Made by a program: the position numbers and the translations under genes
Notes under the pieces: generated by a model
Seen by the model: only the letters and a program-made list of their open reading frames with translations
The model's database searches: none
What the model was told of the DNA's origin: nothing
Shown here: in pieces, positions 22,748 through 35,100 of the stretch
Numbering within the stretch: the first letter of the stretch is position 1
How the letters are laid out: every line of letters starts with the position of its first letter
Source: Boesenbergia rotunda
Taxonomy: Eukaryota > Streptophyta > Magnoliopsida > Zingiberales > Zingiberaceae
DNA length: 64,000 bases
Direction of reading: 5' to 3'
Assembly: GCA_024364735.1 (NCBI GenBank)
Contig: JAGFNQ010009979.1
Location: forward strand, 35,520-99,519

Positions 22748-25424
22748 ATGGTGAAGACTAAGAAAGAAGCAAAGATTAACAAAGATGCTAAAGAGGTTAA
22801 CAGTGGAAAAAAAAGCTCAGTTTCGGTGTTCACCTACTTTTTTTAGAGCTGTGATGGATGAAGTGAGACCAAAAATGACTGATAAGCAAAAGGAGAGTAT
22901 TCAAAACACTCCATTTGGTATATGGCTTAAGATGCCCAAATTGGCGATCAGCAGCTCCAGAGTAGATATAATTTTAAAAAGATTTCAGTTGCAATCTCAT
23001 TCATTTGTGTTTGGTGAAAATATTGTTGTTCCCTTTACATCACCAGAGTTTTCCATTGTTCTTGGCTTACGTTATGCAGGGCAACCAGTTGATTTAGATG
23101 TGAATTTGGAGTCTAAATTTGTTGCTCAGTATTTCTCTGGGAAAGTTAGCAACGTGACCAGAAGTGTAATCTATGATAGACTATCCTCTTTAGTTGGATC
23201 AGAGAGTAACTCAGATGTGGATGATTTTGTTAGGATGTTTATTTGTTTAGTGTTTAATTGTATCATTTTTCCTGTGACCAACTACTCAACACCTCGATTC
23301 ATTATGTCATATATTGATGACCTGACCACCTTCTTTGATTATTCATGGGGAGATGGGCTTATAGATTTTTGAACAACCAAATTTTGAAATATATTGGAAA
23401 GGGTGACGGAAATGTTAGAAGAAAGAAGTATTTAGATGGTTCAACTGTTGGATTGATGGTAAGTTTTTTTAGTATGCTTTTATAATGTTTTGTTCTGTTA
23501 TACTAATAAATTTATTTATTTAGGCATGGTTATATGAAAGGATACCTTCTCTTGGAGTTGTACGGTCGCTACATACTTTTCCAAGGTTGTTCCGTTGGGG
23601 GGAAAGTAAGATACCTACCAAACTTGATTTAGCGGAGAGGTTATTGAATTCCATTGACTATAGTAAAGTAAGTTCATATTTTATAGTAGACATACTCAAA
23701 TATGATGAATTGTAGTGACCTTTTAATTTTAATTGTGAAATGGTGTTGTCCATTGTACCATTTTCGGATGAAGATATACTGTTTCATCAAAGGCGAGCAA
23801 GTTTTTCGGTAATATTATCAATAAATAAGTATTTTGTTAAATGAAGTTGAGAAAATATTTATTTGCTATAAGAATCTTGTAATTTTTTCAGGGCTCAGAA
23901 TGTGTTAAATGTGGTGGATTGATTGCTGGTACAAGTTGGGCCAATACTGAACCAATGGAAAAAGAGTTTGGTGGTGAGCTACAACCACAGACTGATGATA
24001 TCAGTGGGTCAGAAGACAACAAGAGAGATGAAGTTATAGACTCCATTGAAGGTGAACTTGCTGGGTTTGTTGAAGTCCCGGTTAAAAAGAATATAGTAGA
24101 GCAATTTGTGTCCTCTATTGCAATGACGGTTAGGACAAGGGCAGACAGAATGAAGAAAAAAAAGGCTGAAATATATGTTACACCGCCGAGTACAACACCT
24201 AAACGTAGGAGGAAGGCGGGCAAAGAGGTGTTAGCATCAGTTGTAGACCCAATAGTGCTGGAAACGGTAAAATAGAGTTAATTTTATTTAGTTGTTGTTA
24301 ACCGTGTTTCTATTTTATTCTTATGTTCTTAAATCTATCTACATAGGGAGAGACGACTATAGATGTTGCTACAATTGGAAGGGATGTTGTTGCGGATGTG
24401 ATAAATAAATATAGAGAAACGAGAAATTTTTGTGGATATGAAGAAGTAACAGATGAAGAGCGAGAGATGGTAACAGAATATCTTTCTCAAGATAAGTTAG
24501 AGTATGTTAATCTTGTACATGTTTCCTTTTCTAGAATATTAGTCCTTTATAGTGAAATATTATATAAAGTTTCAAATTTACAGTGTGGTTGTGTGGGAGG
24601 AAGATGATGTGGTCCTTGATGGCCTCCAATTCTATGAATTCTTATTTCGTAATCCAGTTGGATCCGAAATTATTGATTGTTACATGAGAATAATGAGAAA
24701 GCAAAGTGTCAAGAAAGGGTTTGAAATTTTTGGCATGGACATGGGTGTTCAGGTTTGTGGTGTTCTTTGACCTTACAAATGAATTCTTTAATTTGTGTTT
24801 ACAATGAGAAATATGACTCTATTTCTACATGTAGAGAGAAGTCCTTCATAAATTGGAAGGACATAGGAGTAATCGATTGCTGCGGAAGGGAGAGTATGAA
24901 GAATTTGTTGGAAAACTTACTTCAGTGACAAGGAATCAATTAAAACATCTCAATGAAGATTTATTTACAAGATGCAGATATATTATTTTTCCCTTGAACT
25001 ATGGATGACATTGGTATCTGTTATTCTATTCAACAAGAGAAGGCAAATTCAAGACCATGAACTCCAAGCCTCATCCAGCTACTTTCGGGACAGCCAAAGT
25101 TTATGTAAGTTTCATCATTTGTATTTCAATAACTCTTAAAACTTAAATTTCACAGCTGAATCAATATTTGCAGGCATAATTTTTGGCTGGATACATGAAA
25201 AATTTCTCAGCTTTGACATTGGGAAAATAACAGTAATGAAAACAAAGTGTCGTCACCAAGGCGAGACACTCGATTGTGGTGTTTTTACTTGTTTGTGGAT
25301 TGAGTGTCTAGCGCTTGATGATGATGAAATATGGAATTATGAAAAAGAGGTAAAGATGGATGCGTATCGGGCACACATGGCAGCGATTATTCTGTCAGAT
25401 GAAAATGGAATTATGAAGAAGTAG
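22748..25424 (+). pseudogene. Ulp1-like (C48) cysteine protease gene carried by the MULE
   Basis: A multi-exon gene can be followed by frame and splice sites: 22748-23458, 23524-23667, about 23716-23808, 23892-24266, 24347-24501, 24584-24752, 24835-25104 and 25174-25424. The N-terminal exon has the plant-transposon-associated region (FGIWLKMPKL, GLRY, FNCIIFPVT). The last two exons hold the protease core: a HWYL block with the expected catalytic His, then QGETLDCGVFTC with the oxyanion Gln and catalytic Cys. Ulp1 enzymes cleave SUMO or related tags. Damage: the 8-A run near 22810 and a missing T near 23350 shift the frame, and a TGA falls directly before the catalytic His (about 25010). So it is a pseudogene, unless the three changes are assembly errors. 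It converges on the transposase gene. Confidence 0.78.
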
Positions 25425-25829
25425 ACTTTACTAATCTCATGTGATTATGAATTTTGGTGGAAAACGTATATTTGTTGTAAGTTGGTGTATCTGCAGATAT
25501 TCTCATCTTCATCACCTTTAGCCTATGTAATTATGGTTGCGAGTTGCTGAATGTTATGGAAAGTGGATGTTTTGTTGTTGAAATATGGAAAATATGTGAT
25601 TATGGATGATTATGGATGTTTTGTTACTGATTATGGATGATTTGTTGTGGAAAAAATTATGCATGATTATGTGTTAAGTGATGTCAATGTGATCTTATTG
25701 GGCATTTCTTTTTCTGATGCATTCGGCATTCTGTTTCATTTCTTAGTTGATAATTTTGATTGCTCTTCACTTGCATTTGATATGATCTGAGATTCAAAGT
25801 GTTCAGGTAGAGTATGTATTCTTACTTGC

Positions 25830-28800
25830 TTTTTGATATATATTCTTCACTTGCTGTGTTCGAGCAGAGTGTGTTTCATAGAAGACAGTTCCTATAAATC
25901 TTGAGTATTTGTTGTTGTTGTTGTGTGAGTTCAGTTACACAACTGAATGTTTGTTCAGTTATGAAAATAAATGTTTGTTCAGTTATGAAACACATTGTTA
26001 TGATTTGTGTACTCTTTATATGCATGATATATGTGGGATATACAAAGGAGATGCTGTCAGAATTTCAGCCGAAATTGAGTACAGATCAGCAGAAATTGAG
26101 TACAGATTGATGAAAATCGAGTACAAGGTTAGGAAACCTATACCTCTCTCATGATCTTGATGCAAAGTCCATTGTAGTTGAGTCGAAGGTTAGGAAAATA
26201 AGATAGGATCATGATATATGCCCTATTATTTGACAATCCAAGAGTTGGCATGACCATGGGAATTTTGAGTACAAAACTATACAATTTCAGTACACATTGG
26301 CTGAAATCGAGTACAAATCAGCCGAAATTGAGTACAAATTTATGCAAATCGAGTACAAGGTTAGGAAACATATACCTCTCTCATGATCTTGATGCAAAGT
26401 CCAATGTAGTTAGAGTCCAAGGTTAGGAAAACCAAGATAGGATCATGAGAGAGGTATCACTTACCTCTCTCATGATCTTGATGCAAAGTCCATTGTAGTT
26501 AGAGTCCAAGGTTAGGAAAAACAAGATAAGATCATGATATATGCCCTATTATTTGATAATCCAAGAGTTGGCAAGGCCATGGGAATTTTGAGTACAAATT
26601 GATGCAATTTCAGTACACATTGGCTGAAATCGAGTACATATCAGCCGCAATTGAGTACAAATTGAAGAAAATCGAGTACAAGGTTAGGAAACCTATACCT
26701 CTCTCATGATCTTGATGCACAGTCCATTATAGTTGAGTCGAAAGTTAGGAAAACAAGATAGGATCTTGATATATGCCCTATTATTTGACAATCCAAGAGT
26801 TGGCAAGGCCATGAGAATTTTGAGTACAAATTGATACAATTTCAGCACATATTGGCTGAAATCGAGTATAAATTAGTCCAAATTGAGTACAAATTGATGA
26901 AAATCGAGTACAAGGTTAGGAAACCTATACCTCTCTCATGATCTTGATGCAAAGTCCATGGTAGTTGTGTCGAAGGTTAGGAAAACAAGATAGGATCATG
27001 ATATATGCCATATTATTTGACAATCCAAGAGTTAGCAAGGCCATGGGAATTTTGAGTACAAATTGATACAATTTCAGCACACATTGGCTGTAATCGAGTA
27101 CAAATCAGCCCAAATTGAGTACAAATTGATGAAAATCGAGTACAAGATTTGCATCAATTTGTACTCAATTTGGGGTAATTTGTACTCGATTTCAGCCAAT
27201 GTGTACTCGATTTTCATCAATTTGTACTCAATTTGGGCTGATTTGTACTCGATTGTAGCCAATGTGTGCTGAAATTGTATCAATTTGTACTCAAAATTCC
27301 CATGGCCTTGCCAACTCTTGGATTGTCAAATAATAGGGCATATATCATGATCCTATCTTGTTTTCCTAACCTTCGACTCAACTACCATGGACATTGCATC
27401 AAGATCATGAGAGAGGTATAGGTTTCCTAACTTTATACTCGATTTGCATCAATTTGTACTCAATTTGGGTTGATATGTACTCGATTTCAGCCAATGTGTA
27501 CTGAAATTGTATCAATTTGTACTCAAAATTCTCATGGCCTTACCAACTCTTGGATTGTCAAATAATAGGGCATATATCATGATCCTATCTTGTTTTCCTA
27601 ACCTTCGACTCAACTACCATGGACTTTGCATCAAGATCATGAGAGAGGTAAGTGATACCTCTCTCATGATCCTATCTTGGTTTTCCTAACCTTGGACTCT
27701 AACTACAATGGACTTTGCATCAAGATCATGGGAGAGGTATAGGTTTCCTAACCTTGTACTCGATTTTCATCAATTTGTACTCAATTTGGGCTGATTTGTA
27801 CTCGATTTCAGCCAATGTGTACTGAAATTGTATCAATTTGTACTCAAAATTTCCATTACCTTGCCAACTCTTGGATTGTCAAATAATAGGGCATATATCA
27901 TGATCCTATCTTGTTTTCCAAACCTTCGACTCAACTACCATGGACTTTGCATCAAGATCATGAGAGAGGTATAGGTTTCCTAACCTTGTACTCGATTTTC
28001 ATCAATTTGTACTCAATTTGGACTGATTTGTACTCGATTGCAGCCAATGTGTGCTGAAATTGTATCAATTTGTACTCAAAATTCCCATGGCCTTGCCAAC
28101 TCTTGGATTGTCAAATAATAGGGCATATATCATGATCCTATCTTATTTTCCTAACCTTCGACTCAACTACCATAGACTTTGCATCAAGATCATGAGAGAG
28201 GTATAGGTTTCCTAACCTTGTACTCGATTTTTATCAATTTGTACTCAATTTGGGCTGATTTGTACTCGATTTCAGCCAATGTGTGCTGAAATTGTATCAA
28301 TTTGTACTCAAAATTCCCATGGCCTTGCCAACTCTTGGATTGTCAAATAATAGGGCATATATCATGATCCTATCTTGTTTTCCTAACCTTCGACTCAACT
28401 ACCATAGACTTTGCATCAAGGTCATGAGAGAGGTATAGGTTTCCTAACCTTGTACTCTATTTTCATCAATTTGTACTCAATTTGGGCTGATTTGTACTCG
28501 ATTGCAGCCAATGTGTGCTGAAATTATATCAATTTGTACTCAAAATTTCCATGGCCTTGCCAACTCTTGGATTGTCAAATAATAGGGCATATATCATGAT
28601 CCTATCTTGTTTTCCTAACCTTCGACTCAACTACCATGGACTTTGCATCAAGATCATGAGAGAGGTATAGGTTTCCTAACCTTGTACTCGATTTTCATCA
28701 ATTTGTACTCAATTTGGGCTGATTTGTACTCGATTTCTGCCAATGTGTGCTGAAATTGTATCAATTTGTACTCAAAATTCTCATGGCCTTGCCAACTCTT

Positions 28801-29690
28801 GGATTGTCAAATAATAGGGCATATATCATGATCCTATCTTGTTTTCCTAACCTTCGACTCAACTACCATGGACTTTGCATCAAGATCATGAGAGAGGTAT
28901 AGGTTTCCTAACCTTGTACTCGATTTGCATAAATTTGTACTCAATTTCGGCTGATTTGTACTCGATTTCAGCCAATGTGTACTGAAATTGTATAGTTTTG
29001 TACTCAAAATCCCCATGGTCATGCCAACTCTTGGATTGTCAAATAATAGGGCATATATCATGATCCTATCTTGTTTTCCTAACCTTCGACTCAACTACAA
29101 TGGACTTTGCATCAAGATCATGAGAGAGGTATAGGTTTCCTAACCTTGTACTCGATTTTCATCAATTTGTACTCAATTTGGGCTAATTTGTACTCGATTT
29201 CAGCCAATGTGTGCTGAAATTGTATCAATTTGTACTCAAAATTCTCATGGCCTTGCCAACTCTTGGATTGTCAAATAATAGGGCATATATCATGATCCTA
29301 TCTTGTTTTCCTAACCTTCGGCTCAATTACAATGGACTTTGCATCAAGATCATGAGAGAGGTATAGGTTTCCTAACCTTGTACTCGATTTTCATCAATCT
29401 GTACTCAATGTTGGCTGATCTGTACTCAATTTCGGCTGAAATTCTAACAGCATCTCCTTTGTATATCTCACATATGCCATGCACATAAAGAGTACACAAA
29501 TCATAACAATGAGTTTCATAACTGAACAAACATTCATTTCCATAACTGAACAAACATTCAGGTTCATAACTGAACTATCACAACAACATCATCAAATACT
29601 CAAGATTTACAGAAATTGTCTTCTATGAAACACACTCTGCTCGGACACAACAAGTGAAGAATATATATCAAAAGCATTCAGTTTCATAAC
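25830..29690. repeat. Giant inverted repeat built of a 232-bp tandem unit
   Basis: Sequence from 25830 onwards returns in reverse complement from 29690 backwards. The outer arms carry TGATATATATTCTTCACTTG and AACTGAAC-type motifs. The inner arms are tandem units of about 232 bp marked by GGGCATATATCATGATCC: four units left of the centre (near 27160) and nine to the right. Each unit includes a 21-bp-spaced series of ATTGAGTACAAATTG motifs that read as IEYKLMK-like peptides on one strand. One spacing of 320 bp occurs symmetrically on both sides, so the arms were copied as a block. No gene is called. Confidence 0.9.
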
Positions 29691-30096
29691 TGAACTAACA
29701 TTCATGTTCACAACTGAACTAACACAACAACAACAACAAATACGAGTCATTTACCAAAACTATGAAATACAGATATCACACCAAGTTTAAACATCAACTA
29801 ATATCAAGCCCACATTACATAAACAGTTCCCGGTATATAAACATCACTAACTTAACTTAATATTAAAGGACCATTACACCAAGAGCACGCCTGAATAATT
29901 GCACTGGTTCGAGTACTCCTTCTCTTAGGCACATTCTTGCTTCTTGCTTGTTCTATCATCCTCTTTTTCCTGTAAATTGGAAAATATATTAGAGATCGAA
30001 TATATGAGTACATGTTCATTAAAAGAAATTTCAGAATACAATGTTTTACTTGTAAATCAAACAGTTCCATACTATTTTCACAAAATAAAAGTAGAG

Positions 30097-32005
30097 TTAG
30101 TTAATGGCTTCTTTGCAACTGCGTCGGTTATGACCTCGCCCATGACACCGACCACACTTTGTCACACGTTTTTCGACTTGCGAAGGTATCCTTTGAGTTC
30201 TTCTTCTGCCTGGTTGGCTTCGAACAATGGGAGCATTGATTACAAATTGCTGCTCGAGATTGTACTCAGACATGTGACATGTAGGGATCGGATTTAGGAT
30301 TCCTTTGTAGCTTTCACGATACAACTCTATTTTAAAGTACTTGTCACAGAAATCATATACTGATAATGACTTTGACTCTATTGCTGAACATGCATGTTTG
30401 CATAGAAACCTATTAATCTGCCATGCTTTGCACGAACAAGTCCGAGCAGACAAATCAACAGCAAATGATTTATTCCCATCCACAACTTCAAAACTCCAAC
30501 CACATGCCTTGCGCACTATCAAACTACGAGATTCAGCATATATTTTTGCATGAGCATTCTCCTTTGATGGACTCAATCTTTTAACCATCTCCATTGTTGC
30601 TTCACGTCGTCTGTGCATCATATCCATAATTTGAATCCGTATGTGATCGACCATGGCCACGATAAGAAGAAATTGTGCTGCTTTAACCCAATTATTCCAA
30701 GACTCAGCTATGTTATTATTCATGACACCCCACCGATTTCCTAGAAAATATGCATTTGCCCAACTTTCTGGACACGAAGATACTATAAAGTCTTTGGCAA
30801 GTGGCATTGACCCTACTATCATGTTAACATATTCTTCAAATTCTTGTGTCGATAGGGCATATGCAGCTTTTTTGAAAATAGATGACCAATATTTTTTGTT
30901 ATGAAGTGGGTACCTTCGCATGACCTACATTCAAATAACAAAAAAATACTACATAAACTAGTATTATTCAAAAAGCAATGTTCCCTAACACAAATATGCC
31001 ATTAGCTAAACCTGTTTCACGAAATTGTCTACCAAATGCCTCAAACAGTAGGCATGATGACTATCTGGGAATATTATCTGAATAGTCTTGATTATCCCAG
31101 GATGTCTATCAGAAAAAAAGATGAACTCATGGAACCCAATATAGGAATGCGAAAGCAGGGCACTTTTAAGTTGGAAACAGAACCATCCCCAATTATTATC
31201 ATTTTCAGCATCTACAACTGAATATGCTAATGTGAAAAGATCATCATTAGCATCCTTTGCCACAGCAACCAAAATGCATCCTTTGTATTTATTCTTTATG
31301 TGAGTGCCATCTAAGAAAACCAAGGGTCTACATCCATTGATAAAACCAATTGCACATGCATTGAAGTAGATGAATAACCGTTTAAATTTATTACCACTAT
31401 GATCAATTTCACACTCGACAAAACTTCCAGGATTAGTTTCTTTGATAGCACTACAATACCATCGTAATCTATCATAAGACCCCTCCTCTACACCATGAAT
31501 GTCATGCATTGTCAATTCCTTCCCTTTCCAAACTCTGTTGTAATTAAGCTCGACCCCATAATCTCTATGAATATCTTTCAACATTGTGTATGGTCGATAC
31601 GAGGGCTCTCCCCTCAATCTATCAATCACAACATTGGAAACCCAGGCAGCATCAGCTTTAGGATGTCCTCTACTAAGAAGATTGTCATCTCCACAAGTAT
31701 GTATTAGATTGCATTTTCTAATGCCAACAAGTTTATCAGCTTTATGTCTTGAAGCATATATTCTCCAAGAACAGTTGTTTTCGCTACAGACAAGAATAAC
31801 CTTCTTATTATCATTCTTTTTATACAAAAACGATCGTCTCATAGCAACTGCATAATTTTTAGCACATTTTCGAAATTCCGTAGCATCCTTGAATATCTGG
31901 CCCTCTCCTCGGATGCAATGACTCCAAGCATCTATGGAATTTCTTACCAAACCCACTTCAAGATAGCCATCATTATTAGTCTGTGTCTCTTCTTCAGTTT
32001 CAAAC
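30097..32005 (-). CDS. MuDR-type transposase (MULE domain), two main exons
   Basis: Exon 32005-31012 encodes the N-terminal DNA-binding region (CSENNCSWRIYASRH...HTC) and the first part of the DDE core, with acidic residues in VFLDGTHIK and FSDRHPGI. A donor GT at 31011 and acceptor AG at 30925 remove 87 bp in phase 0 and join VKQ to VMRR. Exon 30924-30097 has NNNIAESWNNW, a likely site of the third acidic residue, then a SWIM zinc finger (CSCKAW..FLCKHAC) and a final CCHC knuckle (CGRCHGRGHNRRSC). These are the parts of a full MURA-like protein. The 5' boundary at 32005 is weak because the open frame upstream has no ATG. A further N-terminal exon at 32290-32748 carries a stop. The catalytic part looks intact, but the whole gene is probably damaged. 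It would cut at the MULE inverted repeats. Confidence 0.85.
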
Positions 32006-32289
32006 CTTATCAATTTAACAATGAGTATAATATCATTGTAAGCATAAAATAATTATAATTAACTTACTATCCATACACCAAAATTAAAGACTTAACCTTT
32101 GGGAGAGTACTTTATGTAATATATTAACAAACCTAAACTAAAATTAAAGACTTAACCTTTGGGATGCAATGACTTTACATAATCTCCACGGATGCAATGA
32201 CTTTACATATGTGCAAGATTCACAAGAAAAAACCACACCCACAATATATTTCCATGATAAATAACTAAACAATCATCAATAATTGTACT

Positions 32290-32748
32290 CTACAACGACA
32301 TATCAAGCAAATCAAAAAAATAAATTTTATCATCATTAATATCTACATGCGGAAAAAAAATCAAGGTAGAAATTTTTGACCTCTCGAGACTGTGGGCACT
32401 CATGTGATCTTTTTCCACCGCTCTCATATTAATTATTGTCAATCTCATAGACGTGTAAAGATGTACCATAATCCGGACATCATCATCTTCATGCAATGTC
32501 ACATACATATTTTGATGTGGTGCAAGATATTACAAAAGCACATTTTGTGGAACAATCTCCTCACATTTTCTTCCAAGATTAACAAACAGCTCCATTAGAC
32601 TGAAGCCATTAAAAATTGAAATCATATAGAGGTCTTCTTTATACTTGCAACTACCCAGAAATGAAAAATTTGAAGATCCAGATCCAGATTCCATTTCTCT
32701 AAGAAACTGATCAAAATCTGTGTCACCTGAGTGATTGAGAAATTGCAT
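32290..32748 (-). pseudogene. N-terminal exon of the MULE transposase with one stop
   Basis: Two frames, 32748-32530 and 32508-32290, are in the same phase and separated by a single TAA at about 32530. They contain YMISIFNGFS..ELFVNLGRKC and HEDDDVRIMVHLYTS..RLTIINM, which resemble the PB1-like N-terminal segment of MURA proteins. How it splices to 32005 was not resolved. Confidence 0.6.
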
Positions 32749-32958
32749 TGTAAAAGACTATACAATTTCATAATCAATCATAACACGATATCAATTTAAA
32801 TAAATTTGACAAATTATATTTAATTTCATAACACAACATAAATGAGGAATAATATACTCATTGAAATATTATTGGCCTTTATTTATATTCAAATATTAGA
32901 AAATTATCTTCAGGAATTCCAACTTCCAAAAGAGGAAGATATGATTAATAAAATAAAT

Positions 32959-33065
32959 TTTTGAGATGGAGGTGGATTCTTTCCTGTAGTAGTTGGAGTT
33001 GGAGGAGCAAGCGTAAGCGATCAAGCCTACACGCGCTATCTCAAGATTTCACCTCCATCTCAAAA
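32959..33065. repeat. Perfect 16-bp inverted repeat around a 75-bp centre
   Basis: TTTTGAGATGGAGGTG at 32959-32974 and its exact reverse complement at 33050-33065, within the right subterminal region upstream of the transposase. It may be a small MITE or a regulatory hairpin. 33066-33592 holds no gene; frames there are short. Confidence 0.7.
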
Positions 33066-33592
33066 AATCCGACCAAAAACCAATAATATATAAATAATGA
33101 GATATGTGAAAATTCAATCAAACACGATACGACTAATAGATTAAAAAAGACTATAAAAATTAAAAAAATTTACTCTTTTTTAAGGTAATTGTGTGTCTTC
33201 GACTCTGTCTTCGACGGCGACGCTTACTTCACTTTCCTCGTCGGTCGTTTGCTCTCGGTTGATATCTCGCTACTCCCGATCGATGGATCTCGATGGGTAT
33301 GTTCTTGCTTCAGTCTCCTCCTCGACGTGGATAGGTAGAGCGATAAATTTCACTGGTTAGGGTTTGTTTAGGATGAACATTGTAATGGGAAGAAATAGAG
33401 AAGAGGAAAATGGTCGAGCCATCGATTTCCTTGGTTTGGATTTCTTTAGGATGGAGAATCTGTAGGGAAGAAATGGAGATGAGGGAAATGAGGAAGACGA
33501 GAATGGTGGGAACGCACTGGTTAGGGTTTTTGCTTTGGATGCATCGTGAACAAATGGAGGAGAAGGTATTGGAGAAAGGGATAACATTTAAT

Positions 33593-33712
33593 AAGGGTAG
33601 ATTGGTAAATTTATGTATTAGGGAGTTAAAAAAAAGTTTAGGGAGTCAAAACTATTGTTCCCTTGCCAAGGGAGCTGACACAAAGATGATTTTCTGATTA
33701 GGGAGTTTTTAA
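33593..33712 (-). repeat. MULE right terminal inverted repeat
   Basis: Reverse complement resembles 21791-21907 (see that entry). Ends at or just before the N at 33719. Confidence 0.7.
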
Positions 33713-33718
33713 TAAGTC

Positions 33719-33719
33719 N
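33719..33719. other. Undetermined base at a sequence discontinuity
   Basis: A single N lies exactly where AT-rich MULE terminal sequence changes to GC-rich LTR sequence. It may be a scaffold join rather than a base-call failure. Confidence 0.8.
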
Positions 33720-34970
33720 GTCCTCCGGGGATCACGAAACCGCTGAGGATGGCTGTGACGCTGGCTCGCTCCTGTCTTGCAAGACAGAGACCGTTAGAAC
33801 CCGCCGGGAAAAGTCCTCGGCCAGACACTCCGACGGTCAAGTCAGTACTCAACGGTGGCAAGCGAATGGAAATCAATAGAACAGTAAACAATGCACTATT
33901 GCGCGTACCTGAGAGATGCGGAGTGAAAAGGCTTATATAGCCTGGGAAGCTGACAGCTATTGCCCTGCCTGCCACCCTTTGTCTGTAGCGAGCATAAGAC
34001 ATTGCATGTTCGGAGGTGGTAGGATACAGTAATGCATACCTGAATAAGGAAAGGGGCACTGTCAACTTAAATATTAGCGTCGTTCGGCGCCACTCGGCCT
34101 GACATCAGTGTATGTGGTCATAGTATGAGGGGACAGGGTATGGCAGGAGGATCAATATATTAGCGGGATACTCGTCGCTTGGGTCAAAATAGTATCAGAC
34201 ATGCGCCGACCCTGTACTGCTTCTAGTAGTCTTGTGTCAAGGAGTGGTTGTTCTGTATGCTAGGTCATGCTAGGGCCGACTGAGGACCCTTAAAAGGAAA
34301 GTGTCGACTGGGGGCACTAAGTAAGGAGGCCGACTGAGGGCTTAGGAGATAGGTGCCGACTGAGGGCACTGAGTAATGAGGCTGACTGAGGGTCTAGGAG
34401 ATAGGTGCCGACTGAGGGTACTGAGTAATGAGGCCGACTGAGGGCCTAAGAGATAGGTGTCGACTGAGGGTACTGAGTAATGAGGCTAACTGAGGGCCTA
34501 AGAGATAGTGTCGACTGAGGGCACTGAGTAATGAGGCCGACTAAGGGCCTAGGAGATAGGTGTCGATTGAGGGCACTAAGTAATGAGGCCGACTGAGGGC
34601 CTAGGAGATAGGTGCCGACTGAGGGCACTGACTGTGATATATTGGCTAAAACCTCCTCGTGTTCGGGCTTACCCCAGGAGCATGGGCCGCCACGCATCGG
34701 CTGGAGCCAATCCTAGAGGGGTAAGAGATTGAGTTAGGCATTATCTGAATACATGGGACGCCATGCGTCCGACTGGGAGCCTCCGGAGAGGAGCGCGAGG
34801 TCATGCCCGCGAGAGAATCTAAACGATGACCTGGGTCTATTCCTTCGTATTCCCGAGAGAGCTAGGTCGGGTCGCCTGTATGGGCCTTCCATCCCATGGG
34901 CTCCCGAAGCCCGTGGATCTATCCTCTGTTGACTAGGCACCAGGCTGTCGGGCCAGGCTACACCTAAATT
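33720..34970 (-). mobile_element. LTR fragment, probably Ty3/gypsy
   Basis: GC-rich sequence with a minus-strand TATA box (GGCTATATAAGCC near 33930-33942) and a tandem array at 34262-34640. The part around 34745-34780 (GGGACGCCATGCGTCCGACTGGG) resembles the reverse complement of 42455-42490, so related LTRs lie on both sides of the MCTP gene. No internal coding region. Ends are not defined. Confidence 0.5.
34262..34640. repeat. Tandem stem-loop array, loop GACTGAG
   Basis: About 14 hairpin cores share the loop GACTGAG. They alternate between AGGCC/GGCCT and GTGCC/GGCAC stems, spaced by GAGTAATG and AGGAGATAG, giving a composite unit of about 53 bp. Confidence 0.8.
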
Positions 34971-35100
34971 GGCCCGGGATCACTATTCTTTCTATTTTAT
35001 CCCTCTTGTCAAATTTATCTTTTACTCCTTTTTTTTTCTCTCTCTTTTTTTTCCTCCAATCTCTCCTCTTTCCTTTCTCTCTCTATGCATGCATGCATAA

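Larger units (their letters stand above)
21791..33712 (-). mobile_element. Mutator-like element (MULE) with Ulp1-type gene
   Basis: About 11.9 kb between diverged terminal inverted repeats of roughly 120 bp (21791-21907 and 33593-33712). It holds a MuDR-type transposase gene on the minus strand, a Ulp1/C48 protease-like gene on the plus strand, and between their 3' ends a 3.9-kb inverted repeat. MULEs with Ulp1-like genes are known in plants (Kaonashi-type elements in Arabidopsis and rice, CUMULE in melon). The target duplication could not be found, partly because the right end abuts an N at 33719. Confidence 0.82.

Noticed and set aside
27063..27283. IEYKLMK-repeat proteins on both strands
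   Set aside because: They straddle the centre of the giant inverted repeat, so both strands read alike; no gene evidence.
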